A stretch of DNA of 64,000 nucleotides, from NCBI GenBank assembly GCA_002375995.1, contig DFNI01000011.1:41167-105166 (forward strand), given 5' to 3'. Below the pieces are notes generated by a model. That model did not search any database, was not told the DNA's origin, and worked only from the letters and a program-made list of their open reading frames with translations. This document shows positions 50,613-58,403 of the stretch, in pieces. How positions within the stretch are numbered: position 1 is the first letter of the stretch; every line of letters starts with the position of its first letter. The DNA is from Acetothermia bacterium UBA3571. Its GTDB lineage: Bacteria; Bipolaricaulota; Bipolaricaulia; Bipolaricaulales; Bipolaricaulaceae. The translations under genes and the position numbers were made by a program.

Positions 50613-50661
50613 AGCATATGAGGTTGTTCGCGGGCGTAAAGATCGCGTTCCCCCGCACAGG

Positions 50662-50670
50662 TGCTAAACT
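50662..50670 (+). promoter_or_regulatory. Extended -10 (TGC-TAAACT) for the secreted-protein gene
   Basis: TGnTAAACT, predicted start near 50677, then AAAGGAGG and the ATG at 50691. Unlike its divergent neighbour, this gene has a short leader with a strong ribosome site. Confidence 0.4.
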
Positions 50671-50690
50671 TTTTATTCGCAAAGGAGGCA

Positions 50691-51542
50691 ATGTTGAAAA
50701 GAACCCGAATCGGTTGTTTGGGTGCTACGCTGGGGCTCCTCGCCCTGGGCCACCTGGCCTCTGCGGCGGGGACCGATGTATCCGCGCTCCTGGATATCAT
50801 CCTGTATCCGCCTGGGGTGGCAGCGGTTTACCCGGGCGAGCTAGCGCCAGGATGGCCGGAGACCGTCCCGTTGCCCGCCGACGCGGCCCCCGCGGGGTCG
50901 CTGGCCCTCAAGGACGATTCCCTGGTGGTGGCGTTCTCCGTCCCCCACCCCCTCGGCGACGTGGCCGATCCCTACGTGACCGAACTGCAAACGCGCAGCT
51001 GGGTGCTCGTAGGGAAGGAGGAGGACAGGGATGGGGCATACGTGAGCTACACCTTCCAATGGGGCGGGACCGATCTCCTGGATCTCGTCCTCCACGACGT
51101 GGACGGCACGGAGACCTACGGCATTCTCTACCTCGGGACGGGGGCTGTGGCCGCCGTGCGCACAATGGTGGAGCTCGTGGGCGATATGCTGGCCTCGTTG
51201 GCCGAAGTGACCGTGCTGCCGGAGTTCACGTTCGGCGAGATGGAGGTGGTGGACGAGGCGGTCTCGCCCATGTCCCTGTTCCTGGACGAGGAGACGTATC
51301 AGGCGAAGGTACAGAGCGATCGCGATGGGGCCGAGCTCAAGGAGGCCCTGGCCGTCCAGCTCATCGACGCCGGCTGGAAGGCGATGGATGCGGGCGCCGC
51401 CGGGCCGACGGTGTGGGGGAGATACGTGCTGGAACGGGAGGGCAGCACCTGGCACGCGATACTCCTCGTCATCGCGGGGGAACCCCGGGGGACCTTTTTC
51501 GTGTCGATACACGCGTACCGGCTCGTACGAGGCCCCAATTGA
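50691..51542 (+). CDS. Secreted protein of unknown function
   Basis: A 283-residue protein with signal peptide MLKRTRIGCLGATLGLLALG and probable cleavage after HLASA. The mature part is acidic with repeated beta-strands, e.g. ADAAPAGSLALKDDSLVVAF, YGILYLGTGAVAAV; no family is recognised. AAAGGAGGCA precedes the ATG. It is transcribed divergently from the amidotransferase and stands alone. Confidence 0.7.
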   Translation: MLKRTRIGCLGATLGLLALGHLASAAGTDVSALLDIILYPPGVAAVYPGELAPGWPETVPLPADAAPAGSLALKDDSLVVAFSVPHPLGDVADPYVTELQTRSWVLVGKEEDRDGAYVSYTFQWGGTDLLDLVLHDVDGTETYGILYLGTGAVAAVRTMVELVGDMLASLAEVTVLPEFTFGEMEVVDEAVSPMSLFLDEETYQAKVQSDRDGAELKEALAVQLIDAGWKAMDAGAAGPTVWGRYVLEREGSTWHAILLVIAGEPRGTFFVSIHAYRLVRGPN

Positions 51543-51556
51543 GCGCGTGGAGGTGA

Positions 51557-51580
51557 GGGGGCGGAGCCGGGCCCCGCCCC
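51557..51580. terminator. GC-rich hairpin between convergent genes
   Basis: GGGGCGG (51558-51564) pairs with CCGCCCC (51574-51580) around a 9-nt loop, 15 nt after the secreted-protein stop and 23 nt before the Mo-hydroxylase stop on the other strand. No T-run follows on either side, so it is a weak or Rho-assisted stop at best. Confidence 0.4.
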
Positions 51581-51602
51581 ACGCGTTCCGATCCTCGGGA
51601 CA

Positions 51603-53915
51603 TTATTCCTCCTTCACCAGGGAGAGGACCCGCTCGGGAAGGGCTGGGTATTCCCTGAGACGCCCTCCCACTGCGTGAGAGATGGCGTTGGCCACCGCGG
51701 CGTGGGACGCCATCAGCGGGACCTCCCCGATCCCCTTGGCCCCGTAGGGACCGCCGGAGTAGGGGGCCTCCACGAAGTCGATCACCAATTCCTCCGGCAC
51801 GTCGAGGGCCGTGGGGATGCGGTAGGTCATCAGGGTCCCTTCGATCCTCCCCTCGCGGGAGGGGAGGTGCTCCATTAAGGCGTAGCCGATGCCCTGGGCG
51901 ACGCCGCCCGCCACCTGGCCCCGGGCAAGGGCAGGGTTCACGATCCTCCCGGAGTCGTGGACGGCCCAGAACCGCACGACCCGGGCCTCCCCGGTGAGGA
52001 GGTCCACCTCCACCTCGGCGATGTGGCACGCGTAGGCGTAGACGAAGTAGGCCTTGCCGAGACCGGTCTCGGGGTCCCAGTCCACCGGGGCCCCCTGGGC
52101 CCAGCCAGTGGCGCTCATGTCCCAGTTGTGGATCCACATCCACCGGGCCACCTCCGCCAGGGGCACGGCCTTCCCCGGCTTGCCCCGCGGCCATACTGTC
52201 GAATCCCTTATCTCCACCTCGTCGGAGCCCAGGAGCTCGCGGGCGGCGTCCTCGATGCGGGCCCGCAGCCTCCGTGCCGCGTCCAGTACAGCCGCCCCGG
52301 CCACGGTGGTGGTGCGGGACGCCACCGTGGGACCGGAATCGGGGACCCGGGAGGTATCCACCGGGGCAAGGCACACGTCTTCCAACTTAACCCCGAGCGC
52401 CTCGGCGGCGATCTGCGAAAGCACGGTAATGGCCCCCTGACCCATCTCGGTGTTCCCCACCGCCACCGTCACCGACCCGTCGGCCTCGATCTTCACGTAG
52501 GCCCCGGCCTTATCGAGGAGCGGGGCCTTGGCCCCCATCCCCACCCCGTACATCACCGTGGACACCCCGAGCCCCCGGCGCTTGAATGGCTCGCGGCGGT
52601 TGAATTCTTCGATCTCCCGCCGGCGCTCCTCCCACCGGGAAAGCTCCCGGGCGCGCTCGATGGCCTCGGGGAGCCCCACTGATTCCTCCAGGAGCTGGTC
52701 GGTGGCGGTGCGATCGCCAACCTGCAGGGCATTCTTCCGGCGGAGCTCCAGGGGATCCATGCCGAGGCGACGGGCGAGCTCGTCCATCTGCGATTCGTGT
52801 GCGAAGATCACCTGGGGCGAACCGAAGCCGCGGAAGGCCCCGCAGGGCACGGTGTTGGTGGCCACGGAGTAGGCGTCCACCTTGACGTTGGGGATGCGGT
52901 AAGGACCGGCGGCGTGGATCAGGCCCCGCCAGAGGACCGCCGACGACAGGGTCTGGTAGGCCCCGGCGTTGTAGTAAAATTCCACTTCCACCGCCACGAG
53001 GGTCCCGTCCCGCTTGGCGGCGGTCTTGTAGCGGATCACGGCGGGATGGCGCTTGGAGGTAGTTTCTATATCTTCCTCGCGGTCGTAGACCACCTTCACC
53101 GGGCGCCGCGCCGCCCAGGCGAGCATCGCCGCCATGGCCGCGAGCTGTGAAGGGACATCTTCCTTCCCCCCGAAGCCACCCCCCGTGGCGGTTTGCACCA
53201 CCCGGACTTTTGAGAGCGGGATCCCCAGGACTGCCGCCACCGCGTTCTGGACGTAGAACGGGCACTGTAGCGTCCCGTAGATGGCCATTCCCCCGTCCTC
53301 GGGGACGGCGATCACCCCCTGGGGCTCGATGTAGACGTGTTCCTGGTAGCCCACGCGGTACTCGCCCTCCACCACTACGTCGGCCTCGGCGAAACCCCGC
53401 GCGACATCCCCTTTCCTGATCACCATGTGGTTGAAGACGTTCCCATCCTCGGCCGCTTCCGGAACTGCCACCTGGGGGGCGCCGGGCGCTATCGCCTCCA
53501 GGGGGTCGAACACCGCGGGGAGCTCCTCGTACTCCACCTCGGCGAGCTCCGCAGCTTGGTACGCCGCCTCTTTCGTCTCGGCGGCAAGGAGCGCCATGGG
53601 CTCGCCCACGTAGCGGACCACCCCGGCCGCCAAAAGCGGCATATCCCGGTAGATCACCGGCACCACGTTCTCGCCGGGGATATCGGCGGGGGTCACGACG
53701 CAGACCACTCCGGGGTGGGCCCGCACCCGGGAGAGATCCAGGTGCTTAATTCTCGCGTGGGGAACGGTGGCTCGGATTGCTTTTCCGTAAAGCATCCCCG
53801 GGAACGCAAGGTCATCGGCATAGCGGGCCTCGCCGGCCACCTTGGCCGCGGCATCCAACCGGCGCACCGCCTTGCCCACGACCACGGTTTCCTCACCGAC
53901 TTTTATGCCTTCCAC
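51603..53915 (-). CDS. Xanthine dehydrogenase-family molybdopterin-binding subunit (orphan)
   Basis: A 770-residue Mo hydroxylase large subunit. The N-terminal a/b hammerhead has KVAGEARYADDLAFPGMLYG; Mo-cofactor loops are GGGFGGKEDVPSQLAAMAAM, AFRGFGSPQVIFAHE and GNTEMGQGAITVLSQIA; the catalytic Glu is in PYGAKGIGEVPLMASHAAVA. The substrate (purine, aldehyde or aromatic) is not evident. Neither the [2Fe-2S] small subunit nor the FAD subunit is next to it, although both are needed for electron transfer in relatives. GTG start after GGAAAGGAGCTCAGT. Confidence 0.92.
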   Translation of the reverse strand: MEGIKVGEETVVVGKAVRRLDAAAKVAGEARYADDLAFPGMLYGKAIRATVPHARIKHLDLSRVRAHPGVVCVVTPADIPGENVVPVIYRDMPLLAAGVVRYVGEPMALLAAETKEAAYQAAELAEVEYEELPAVFDPLEAIAPGAPQVAVPEAAEDGNVFNHMVIRKGDVARGFAEADVVVEGEYRVGYQEHVYIEPQGVIAVPEDGGMAIYGTLQCPFYVQNAVAAVLGIPLSKVRVVQTATGGGFGGKEDVPSQLAAMAAMLAWAARRPVKVVYDREEDIETTSKRHPAVIRYKTAAKRDGTLVAVEVEFYYNAGAYQTLSSAVLWRGLIHAAGPYRIPNVKVDAYSVATNTVPCGAFRGFGSPQVIFAHESQMDELARRLGMDPLELRRKNALQVGDRTATDQLLEESVGLPEAIERARELSRWEERRREIEEFNRREPFKRRGLGVSTVMYGVGMGAKAPLLDKAGAYVKIEADGSVTVAVGNTEMGQGAITVLSQIAAEALGVKLEDVCLAPVDTSRVPDSGPTVASRTTTVAGAAVLDAARRLRARIEDAARELLGSDEVEIRDSTVWPRGKPGKAVPLAEVARWMWIHNWDMSATGWAQGAPVDWDPETGLGKAYFVYAYACHIAEVEVDLLTGEARVVRFWAVHDSGRIVNPALARGQVAGGVAQGIGYALMEHLPSREGRIEGTLMTYRIPTALDVPEELVIDFVEAPYSGGPYGAKGIGEVPLMASHAAVANAISHAVGGRLREYPALPERVLSLVKEE

Positions 53916-53953
53916 ACTGAGCTCCTTTCCCCAAAAGTAAAGCCTTTTGGAAG

Positions 53954-55786
53954 TTATTTTACATCGGGGTTTCCGCTGAGCTCACGGATCTTGGCCGCAA
54001 GCCAATCCCGGTCCAGGAGCGCCACTCCCACCGCCCCAGTCCCCGCGTGGACCCCCAGGGCCGAGGAGGCCGGGGACACGTGTACCTCGGCCGCCCCCGC
54101 GGCGGAGAGTTCGGCGGCGAGGCGCTCCGCCGCGGACGGCGCCGCGGCGTGAGCCACCGCCGCCACCGGGGTTCCCATGGACCGCATCGCTCCGCGGGCC
54201 AGGGCGAGGAGCTTCCGCGTAAGGCCCCTCCGGCCGACGATCGGGGCCACGGGGCCTATCTTCCCGCCCGTTATGTCGACCACCATCCCCACGTGGGCCC
54301 GCCGGGTCAACCATCCCGCGGCCCAGGGGATACGGCCCGAGCGCGCCAGGGGCATGAGGTCCGGCAGGGCCGCCCAGGCCCGCACCCTTTCCGCGGCTTC
54401 CCGGGCGAGCGCCGCCGCGGCCCCGAGATCCAGGCCCGCGTCCCGAGCGGCGACACAGGCCAATACCACCAATCCCAGTCCCGCCGACAGGGTCCCAGAA
54501 TCTACCACCTCGATCCGTAAGCCCTCCGCGCGCAGCGCCCGGGCCACCTGAAGCCCCACCCCGAACGTGCCGGAAAGCCCACCGGCGAGGAATACTCCCA
54601 ATACCCCCGTATGGGCCTCCCCTAGGTACGCGAACACGTCGCGGAAGTCGCCGGGAGGGGGTTGTGAGGTGCCCGCGGGCACGTCCGCCCCCAGGCGGGC
54701 GTAGAACTCACCTGGGGTCAGATCGATCCGGTCCCGGAAGTCCTCGTCCCCCAGACGTACGCGCACCGGGACGAGGGCGATGCGGTGGCGGACGAGGAGC
54801 TCCACGGGGAGGTCGCAGGAGGTATCGGTGACGAGGGCGATCCCCTCTCGGCTCCCCGGGGGCGCTGCCCGCCACATGTCGTCGACCTTCTCGTCGGCCA
54901 CGCGGCCGAACGCGCGGGCCGCCTCGAACACGTAGGCGGGGAGGTGGGTGTGCACGTGGAGGCGGAGGAGACGTGGGGAGCCAGCCACTACCACCGAGTC
55001 CCCGAGCGCGCGGAGAGCCTCCTTGACGGCGGCGGGAGCGAGCCCGTCCCCCTCCACGGCGCACTCCACGCAATACCGGAACACGGACGCCGCTTCCTCG
55101 GGGATTGCTCCCGAGCGGGCGGGGGCAGCCCGGGGGAGCTCGATCTCCGTCACCTCGCCGGTATGGATCAACCGCACGATGCCCTCGAGGAACCGCACGA
55201 ACCCCAGGGCCCCGGCGTCGACCACGCCGGCGTGGCGCAGCGCCGGCAACGTCTCCTGGGTGCGGCGGAGGGCCTCCTGGGCGGCGCGGAGGCCCTCGCT
55301 CACCAGCGGCACGAAGTCCTCCAGCCGCCGTGCCCCCTCCTGCAGGCTGCGAGCGAAGGCACTGAGCACGGAGAGAACGGTGCCTTCCTTGGGATCGGTC
55401 AGGGCTTCCCAGGCCCGCTCCACGGCCCGGCGCACTGCCTGGGCGAAGGTCCGTGCTTCCACCCGCCCCTTGCCCGCCAGGCCCTCGGCGAGGCCCTGGA
55501 AGAACTGGGCCATGATGACGCCGGAGTTCCCCCGGGCCCCGTAGAGGGCCGCCTCGGCGGCCGTGCTCGCCACCTCGCCCACGTGGGGGGAGTTCAGCTC
55601 CCCGAGCCGGCGCACAATGGCCCCCATGGTGGCCGCGAGGTTCCTCCCCGTATCGGCGTCGGCCACGGGGAAGACGTTGATGCGGTCGAGTTCCGCCGCA
55701 CAGGCGATCACCCGCTTGGCCCCGGCCACGAGGGCCCGCCGAAGCCGCTCTCCGTCCAGATAGCGGATCCCGACGCTCACATACAC
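53954..55786 (-). CDS. Fatty acid kinase-like fusion: DhaL/FakA domains plus DegV/FakB domain
   Basis: A 610-residue protein. Residues about 10-200 are a DhaL (DAK2) ATPase domain (NVFPVADADTGRNLAATMGA, EAALYGARGNSGVIMAQFFQ, LRHAGVVDAGALGFVRFLEG), about 230-320 the FakA middle domain (FRYCVECAVEGDG, VVVAGSPRLLRLHVHTHLP), and about 325-605 a DegV fatty-acid-binding domain (IALVTDTSCDLPVELLVRH, TSQPPPGDFRDVFAYL, FLAGGLSGTF, ALPDLMPLARSGRI). In staphylococci FakA and FakB are separate and phosphorylate fatty acids for phospholipid synthesis. Here kinase and carrier are one chain. The Mg Asp motif is DADTG, against the usual DGDTG. GGAGGTGGCATT precedes the GTG. Confidence 0.9.
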   Translation of the reverse strand: MYVSVGIRYLDGERLRRALVAGAKRVIACAAELDRINVFPVADADTGRNLAATMGAIVRRLGELNSPHVGEVASTAAEAALYGARGNSGVIMAQFFQGLAEGLAGKGRVEARTFAQAVRRAVERAWEALTDPKEGTVLSVLSAFARSLQEGARRLEDFVPLVSEGLRAAQEALRRTQETLPALRHAGVVDAGALGFVRFLEGIVRLIHTGEVTEIELPRAAPARSGAIPEEAASVFRYCVECAVEGDGLAPAAVKEALRALGDSVVVAGSPRLLRLHVHTHLPAYVFEAARAFGRVADEKVDDMWRAAPPGSREGIALVTDTSCDLPVELLVRHRIALVPVRVRLGDEDFRDRIDLTPGEFYARLGADVPAGTSQPPPGDFRDVFAYLGEAHTGVLGVFLAGGLSGTFGVGLQVARALRAEGLRIEVVDSGTLSAGLGLVVLACVAARDAGLDLGAAAALAREAAERVRAWAALPDLMPLARSGRIPWAAGWLTRRAHVGMVVDITGGKIGPVAPIVGRRGLTRKLLALARGAMRSMGTPVAAVAHAAAPSAAERLAAELSAAGAAEVHVSPASSALGVHAGTGAVGVALLDRDWLAAKIRELSGNPDVK

Positions 55787-55903
55787 AATGCCACCTCCGG
55801 GATTTTACCGGTGTCCTCCCCTACCACGAATTCACATGGGCGGTGACATGGGTTGACAGTCCCGGGGCAAATGTCGTAGCTACAAATCACGGAGGTGATA
55901 AGC

Positions 55904-56008
55904 TTGCGTGACGTTTTCGGTGGAGTGACGGCACCGCTTGTGGCGAAACCCGCCTGTGTCTTTCCCCTCCCGGTGCAGCCCCACCATCCGGGCCATCCGG
56001 CCCATTGA
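55904..56008 (+). CDS. Possible 34-codon leader ORF before the amino-acid transporter
   Basis: TTG (or an in-frame GTG at 55895) after CGGAGGTGATAAGC opens a short frame ending at 56006-56008 (MRDVFGGVTAPLVAKPAC...). A consensus TTGACA at 55853-55858 with a poor -10 lies upstream. The rest of this 368-nt gap (55787-56154) holds the inverted repeats listed separately and no other recognisable gene. The peptide has no family signal and may not be translated. Confidence 0.25.
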   Translation: MRDVFGGVTAPLVAKPACVFPLPVQPHHPGHPAH

Positions 56009-56107
56009 TCCCGAGAAAAACCCCAAGCGATTTCTGAACAGTTAGGGCCACTACGGTAGGCCTTCGTGTGTCCCCGGGACGGATGTACCCCGGGAGTACA
56101 CGCGGTG

Positions 56108-56128
56108 GTGTAAGCAGGGCGCTTACAC
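56108..56128 (+). promoter_or_regulatory. 8-bp inverted repeat before the binding-protein gene
   Basis: GTGTAAGC, loop AGGGC, GCTTACAC, ending 12 nt before the GGAGGTG ribosome site of the transporter. Just upstream, TGTAC-CCCGGGA-GTACA (56084-56100) is a second inverted repeat. Either could be an operator or RNA hairpin controlling translation; the regulator is unknown. Confidence 0.45.
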
Positions 56129-56154
56129 GCGAGGACGTGCGGAGGTGGATACTC

Positions 56155-56943
56155 ATGAAGCGCATCGGCGCGATCGTGGTGTTGTCGGCGATCCTCGGGA
56201 TCGGCGTGGCGTGGGGAGCCGGGAAGGACGTCTACATCGTCGGCCTGGACGCGGCCTTCCCGCCTTTCACCTGGGTGGAGCGCGGCGAGTTCAAGGGGTT
56301 TGATGTGGAGGTGATGCGGGCCATCGCGGAGCTTGAGGGCTTCCGGGTGGAGTTCCGCGACCTCCCGTGGGCGACCATCATCACCGCCCTCGCCCAGGGG
56401 AAGATCGACATCATCGCCTCAGGCCTCTCCATCACCTGTGAGCGGGACGCGGTGATCGACTACTCCGAGCCCTACTGGGAGGTGGACCAGGCCATCCTCG
56501 TGCGGGCTGATTCCGATTACAACGCCATAACCGCGTTCTACGGCACCACGGTGGGGGCCCAGGCCGGGACCACCGGGTACCAGTGGCTGGAGGACAACCT
56601 GGTGAAGGCGGGCGTGGACGTGGTGCTCCGGGCATACGAGACCTACGACATGGCGGTAAGCGATCTCGAGAGCGGGCGCATCGCGGCCGTCCTCTGCGAC
56701 ACCGACACCGCCCAGGGGTTCGTAGACGCCGGCCGTCGGGTGAGGATCGCCGGGATCGTGAAGACCGGGGAACAGTACGCCTACGCCGTGAGGGCGGGCG
56801 ACCCCTACGGCCTCCTCCCCCGGATCAACGACGGCCTCCGTAAGCTCTACGAGTCGGGGGTCTGGGCCGAGCTCATGGCCAAGTACTTCCCGGGGCGGGC
56901 CGTGGTCCCGGTGCCGCTCGTGCGGACGTTGGACTGCGACTGA
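56155..56943 (+). CDS. Amino-acid ABC transporter substrate-binding protein
   Basis: A 262-residue periplasmic binding protein, family 3 (polar amino acids). Signal peptide MKRIGAIVVLSAILGIGVAWG; then IVGLDAAFPPFTWVERGEFK, GFDVEVMRAIAELEGFRVEF, LAQGKIDIIASGLSITCERD and YAYAVRAGDPYGLLPRINDG as in GlnH/ArtJ-type proteins. The mature part has no lipobox. ATG at 56155 after GCGGAGGTGG. First gene of the transport operon. Confidence 0.93.
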   Translation: MKRIGAIVVLSAILGIGVAWGAGKDVYIVGLDAAFPPFTWVERGEFKGFDVEVMRAIAELEGFRVEFRDLPWATIITALAQGKIDIIASGLSITCERDAVIDYSEPYWEVDQAILVRADSDYNAITAFYGTTVGAQAGTTGYQWLEDNLVKAGVDVVLRAYETYDMAVSDLESGRIAAVLCDTDTAQGFVDAGRRVRIAGIVKTGEQYAYAVRAGDPYGLLPRINDGLRKLYESGVWAELMAKYFPGRAVVPVPLVRTLDCD

Positions 56944-56950
56944 GCCCGGA

Positions 56951-56982
56951 CGGGAGGGGGCGGGGTGACCCGCCCCCTCCCG
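56951..56982 (+). terminator. 14-bp perfect hairpin between binding-protein and permease genes
   Basis: CGGGAGGGGGCGGG, tetraloop GTGA, CCCGCCCCCTCCCG, ending 4 nt before the permease GTG and starting 8 nt after the binding-protein stop. No T-run. It would protect the upstream mRNA from 3' decay and reduce translation of the permease, giving excess binding protein. Functionally an intercistronic stabiliser or attenuator rather than a classical terminator. Confidence 0.6.
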
Positions 56983-56986
56983 CGCC

Positions 56987-57670
56987 GTGGCGCCCGGCGT
57001 GAGCGTCATCCTCCGCGAGCTCCCCTGGTTCCTCCGTGGCATCCTCGTCACCCTAGAGGTTCTCTCCGGGGTGATGGCGGTGGGGGCCATCCTCGGGCTC
57101 ATCCTGTCCGTCATCGAGGTCTACGGGCCCCGGTTGATTTCGTTCCCCGCTACTGTACTTGAGCGGGCGCTCCGGGGGGTCCCGCCAATCGTGCTTCTGC
57201 TCCTCGTGTTCTACTTGCCATGGGACCTCCCCCCGTTAGCGGTGGCCATCGCCGCCCTGGGGCTGTGTTCGGGGGCATACCAATCGCAGATCTTCCGGAG
57301 CGCCATCCGGTCCGTGCCCCGGGGGCAGCTCGAGGCAGGCCTCTCCCTGGGGATGACACGGACCCAGACAGTGCTCCACGTGGTCCTCCCCCAGGCCCTC
57401 CGCCGCGCCATCGGCCCCTGGTCCAACGAGTTCGCCTCCGAGATCAAGGATACTTCGCTCGCCTATATCGTGGGAGTTGTGGAAGTGTTGCGGCAGGCGC
57501 GGTACGTGATCGCGTACACGTTCGGGCACTCCCTCCTCGTCTACGCCTTCTGTGCCTTCATCTACTTCGCCCTGACCCGGGCGGGGAACTACTTCATCTA
57601 CCGCCTCGAGGAAAGGCTCTACATACCAGGGTTCGAGACCCGTCGTCCCGCGAGGGAGCAGCGATGGTGA
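56987..57670 (+). CDS. Amino-acid ABC transporter permease 1
   Basis: A 227-residue inner-membrane permease of the HisM/GlnP type with about five membrane helices. The EAA loop is visible as EAGLSLGMTRTQTVLHVVLPQA and the N-terminal part has VTLEVLSGVMAVGAILGLI. GTG start, just after the strong hairpin and with the ribosome site buried in its 3' arm. The stop overlaps the next ATG by 7 nt. Confidence 0.9.
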   Translation: MAPGVSVILRELPWFLRGILVTLEVLSGVMAVGAILGLILSVIEVYGPRLISFPATVLERALRGVPPIVLLLLVFYLPWDLPPLAVAIAALGLCSGAYQSQIFRSAIRSVPRGQLEAGLSLGMTRTQTVLHVVLPQALRRAIGPWSNEFASEIKDTSLAYIVGVVEVLRQARYVIAYTFGHSLLVYAFCAFIYFALTRAGNYFIYRLEERLYIPGFETRRPAREQRW

Positions 57671-58332
57671 GTTTCTGGGAGCTGGCCCGGGATTCCCTCC
57701 CCGCGCTCCTCGGCGGGGCGGCGGTCACGGTGGAGCTCACTGCGATCTGCATCGCGGCGGGGTTCGTTCTAGGATGGGCGCTGGCCCTGGGGCGGATCTA
57801 CGGGGGGAGGTTCGTGTACGCGGTCTGCACCGGATACGTGGAGTTCGTGCGCGGGACCCCGCTCTTGGTGCAGCTCTTCTTCCTTTACTACGGGCTCCCC
57901 GACGTGGGGGTGGTGCTCCCGCCGCTTCTTTCCGCGGGGATCGCCATGGGGCTCAATACGGCCGCTTACCAGGCGGAGTACTTCCGCGGCGCGATCCAGT
58001 CGATCCCGCGGGGACAGGTGGAGGCCGCGTACGCCCTGGGGATGAGCCGGCTCCAGGCCTTCCGCCACATCGTCTTCCCCCAGGCCATGCGGACCGTGAT
58101 CCCGGCGTGGTCGAACGAACTCATCTACATGCTCAAGTATTCCTCCCTCGCCTTCGTGGTGGGGGTTCCAGAGCTCATGGGCCGCGCGAACCTCATCGCC
58201 GCGCGGAACTTCCGGTACTTCGAGCTGTATCTCGTCGTGGCGGGGATCTACATCGTGCTTGTGTGGACGCTGGCGGGAATCATCTCCCTTCTTGAGCGAA
58301 GGTTCGCCGTGCCTGGAATTGGGACCCCGTGA
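57664..58332 (+). CDS. Amino-acid ABC transporter permease 2
   Basis: A 222-residue permease of the same family with EFVRGTPLLVQLFFLYYGLP and the EAA loop EAAYALGMSRLQAFRHIVFPQA. It would form a heterodimer with permease 1. The ATG lies inside the permease 1 end. No GlnQ/HisP-type ATPase gene follows: the next genes are a convergent terminator and an unrelated minus-strand gene. Confidence 0.92.
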   Translation: MVSFWELARDSLPALLGGAAVTVELTAICIAAGFVLGWALALGRIYGGRFVYAVCTGYVEFVRGTPLLVQLFFLYYGLPDVGVVLPPLLSAGIAMGLNTAAYQAEYFRGAIQSIPRGQVEAAYALGMSRLQAFRHIVFPQAMRTVIPAWSNELIYMLKYSSLAFVVGVPELMGRANLIAARNFRYFELYLVVAGIYIVLVWTLAGIISLLERRFAVPGIGTP

Positions 58333-58348
58333 ACCCCGTGGGAGCAAA

Positions 58349-58377
58349 TAAAAAGGGGGCACATCGTCCGTGCCCCC
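58349..58377 (-). terminator. Intrinsic terminator for the DUF2202 gene
   Basis: GGGGGCAC, loop of seven, GTGCCCCC at 58355-58377; on the minus strand the hairpin is followed by five or six T (complement of AAAAA at 58350-58354). It serves the minus-strand gene whose stop is 27 nt away; on the plus strand it gives a hairpin without T-run after the permease gene. Confidence 0.75.
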
Positions 58378-58403
58378 GATACGGTTTGAACGAGGTTCAG
58401 GAC

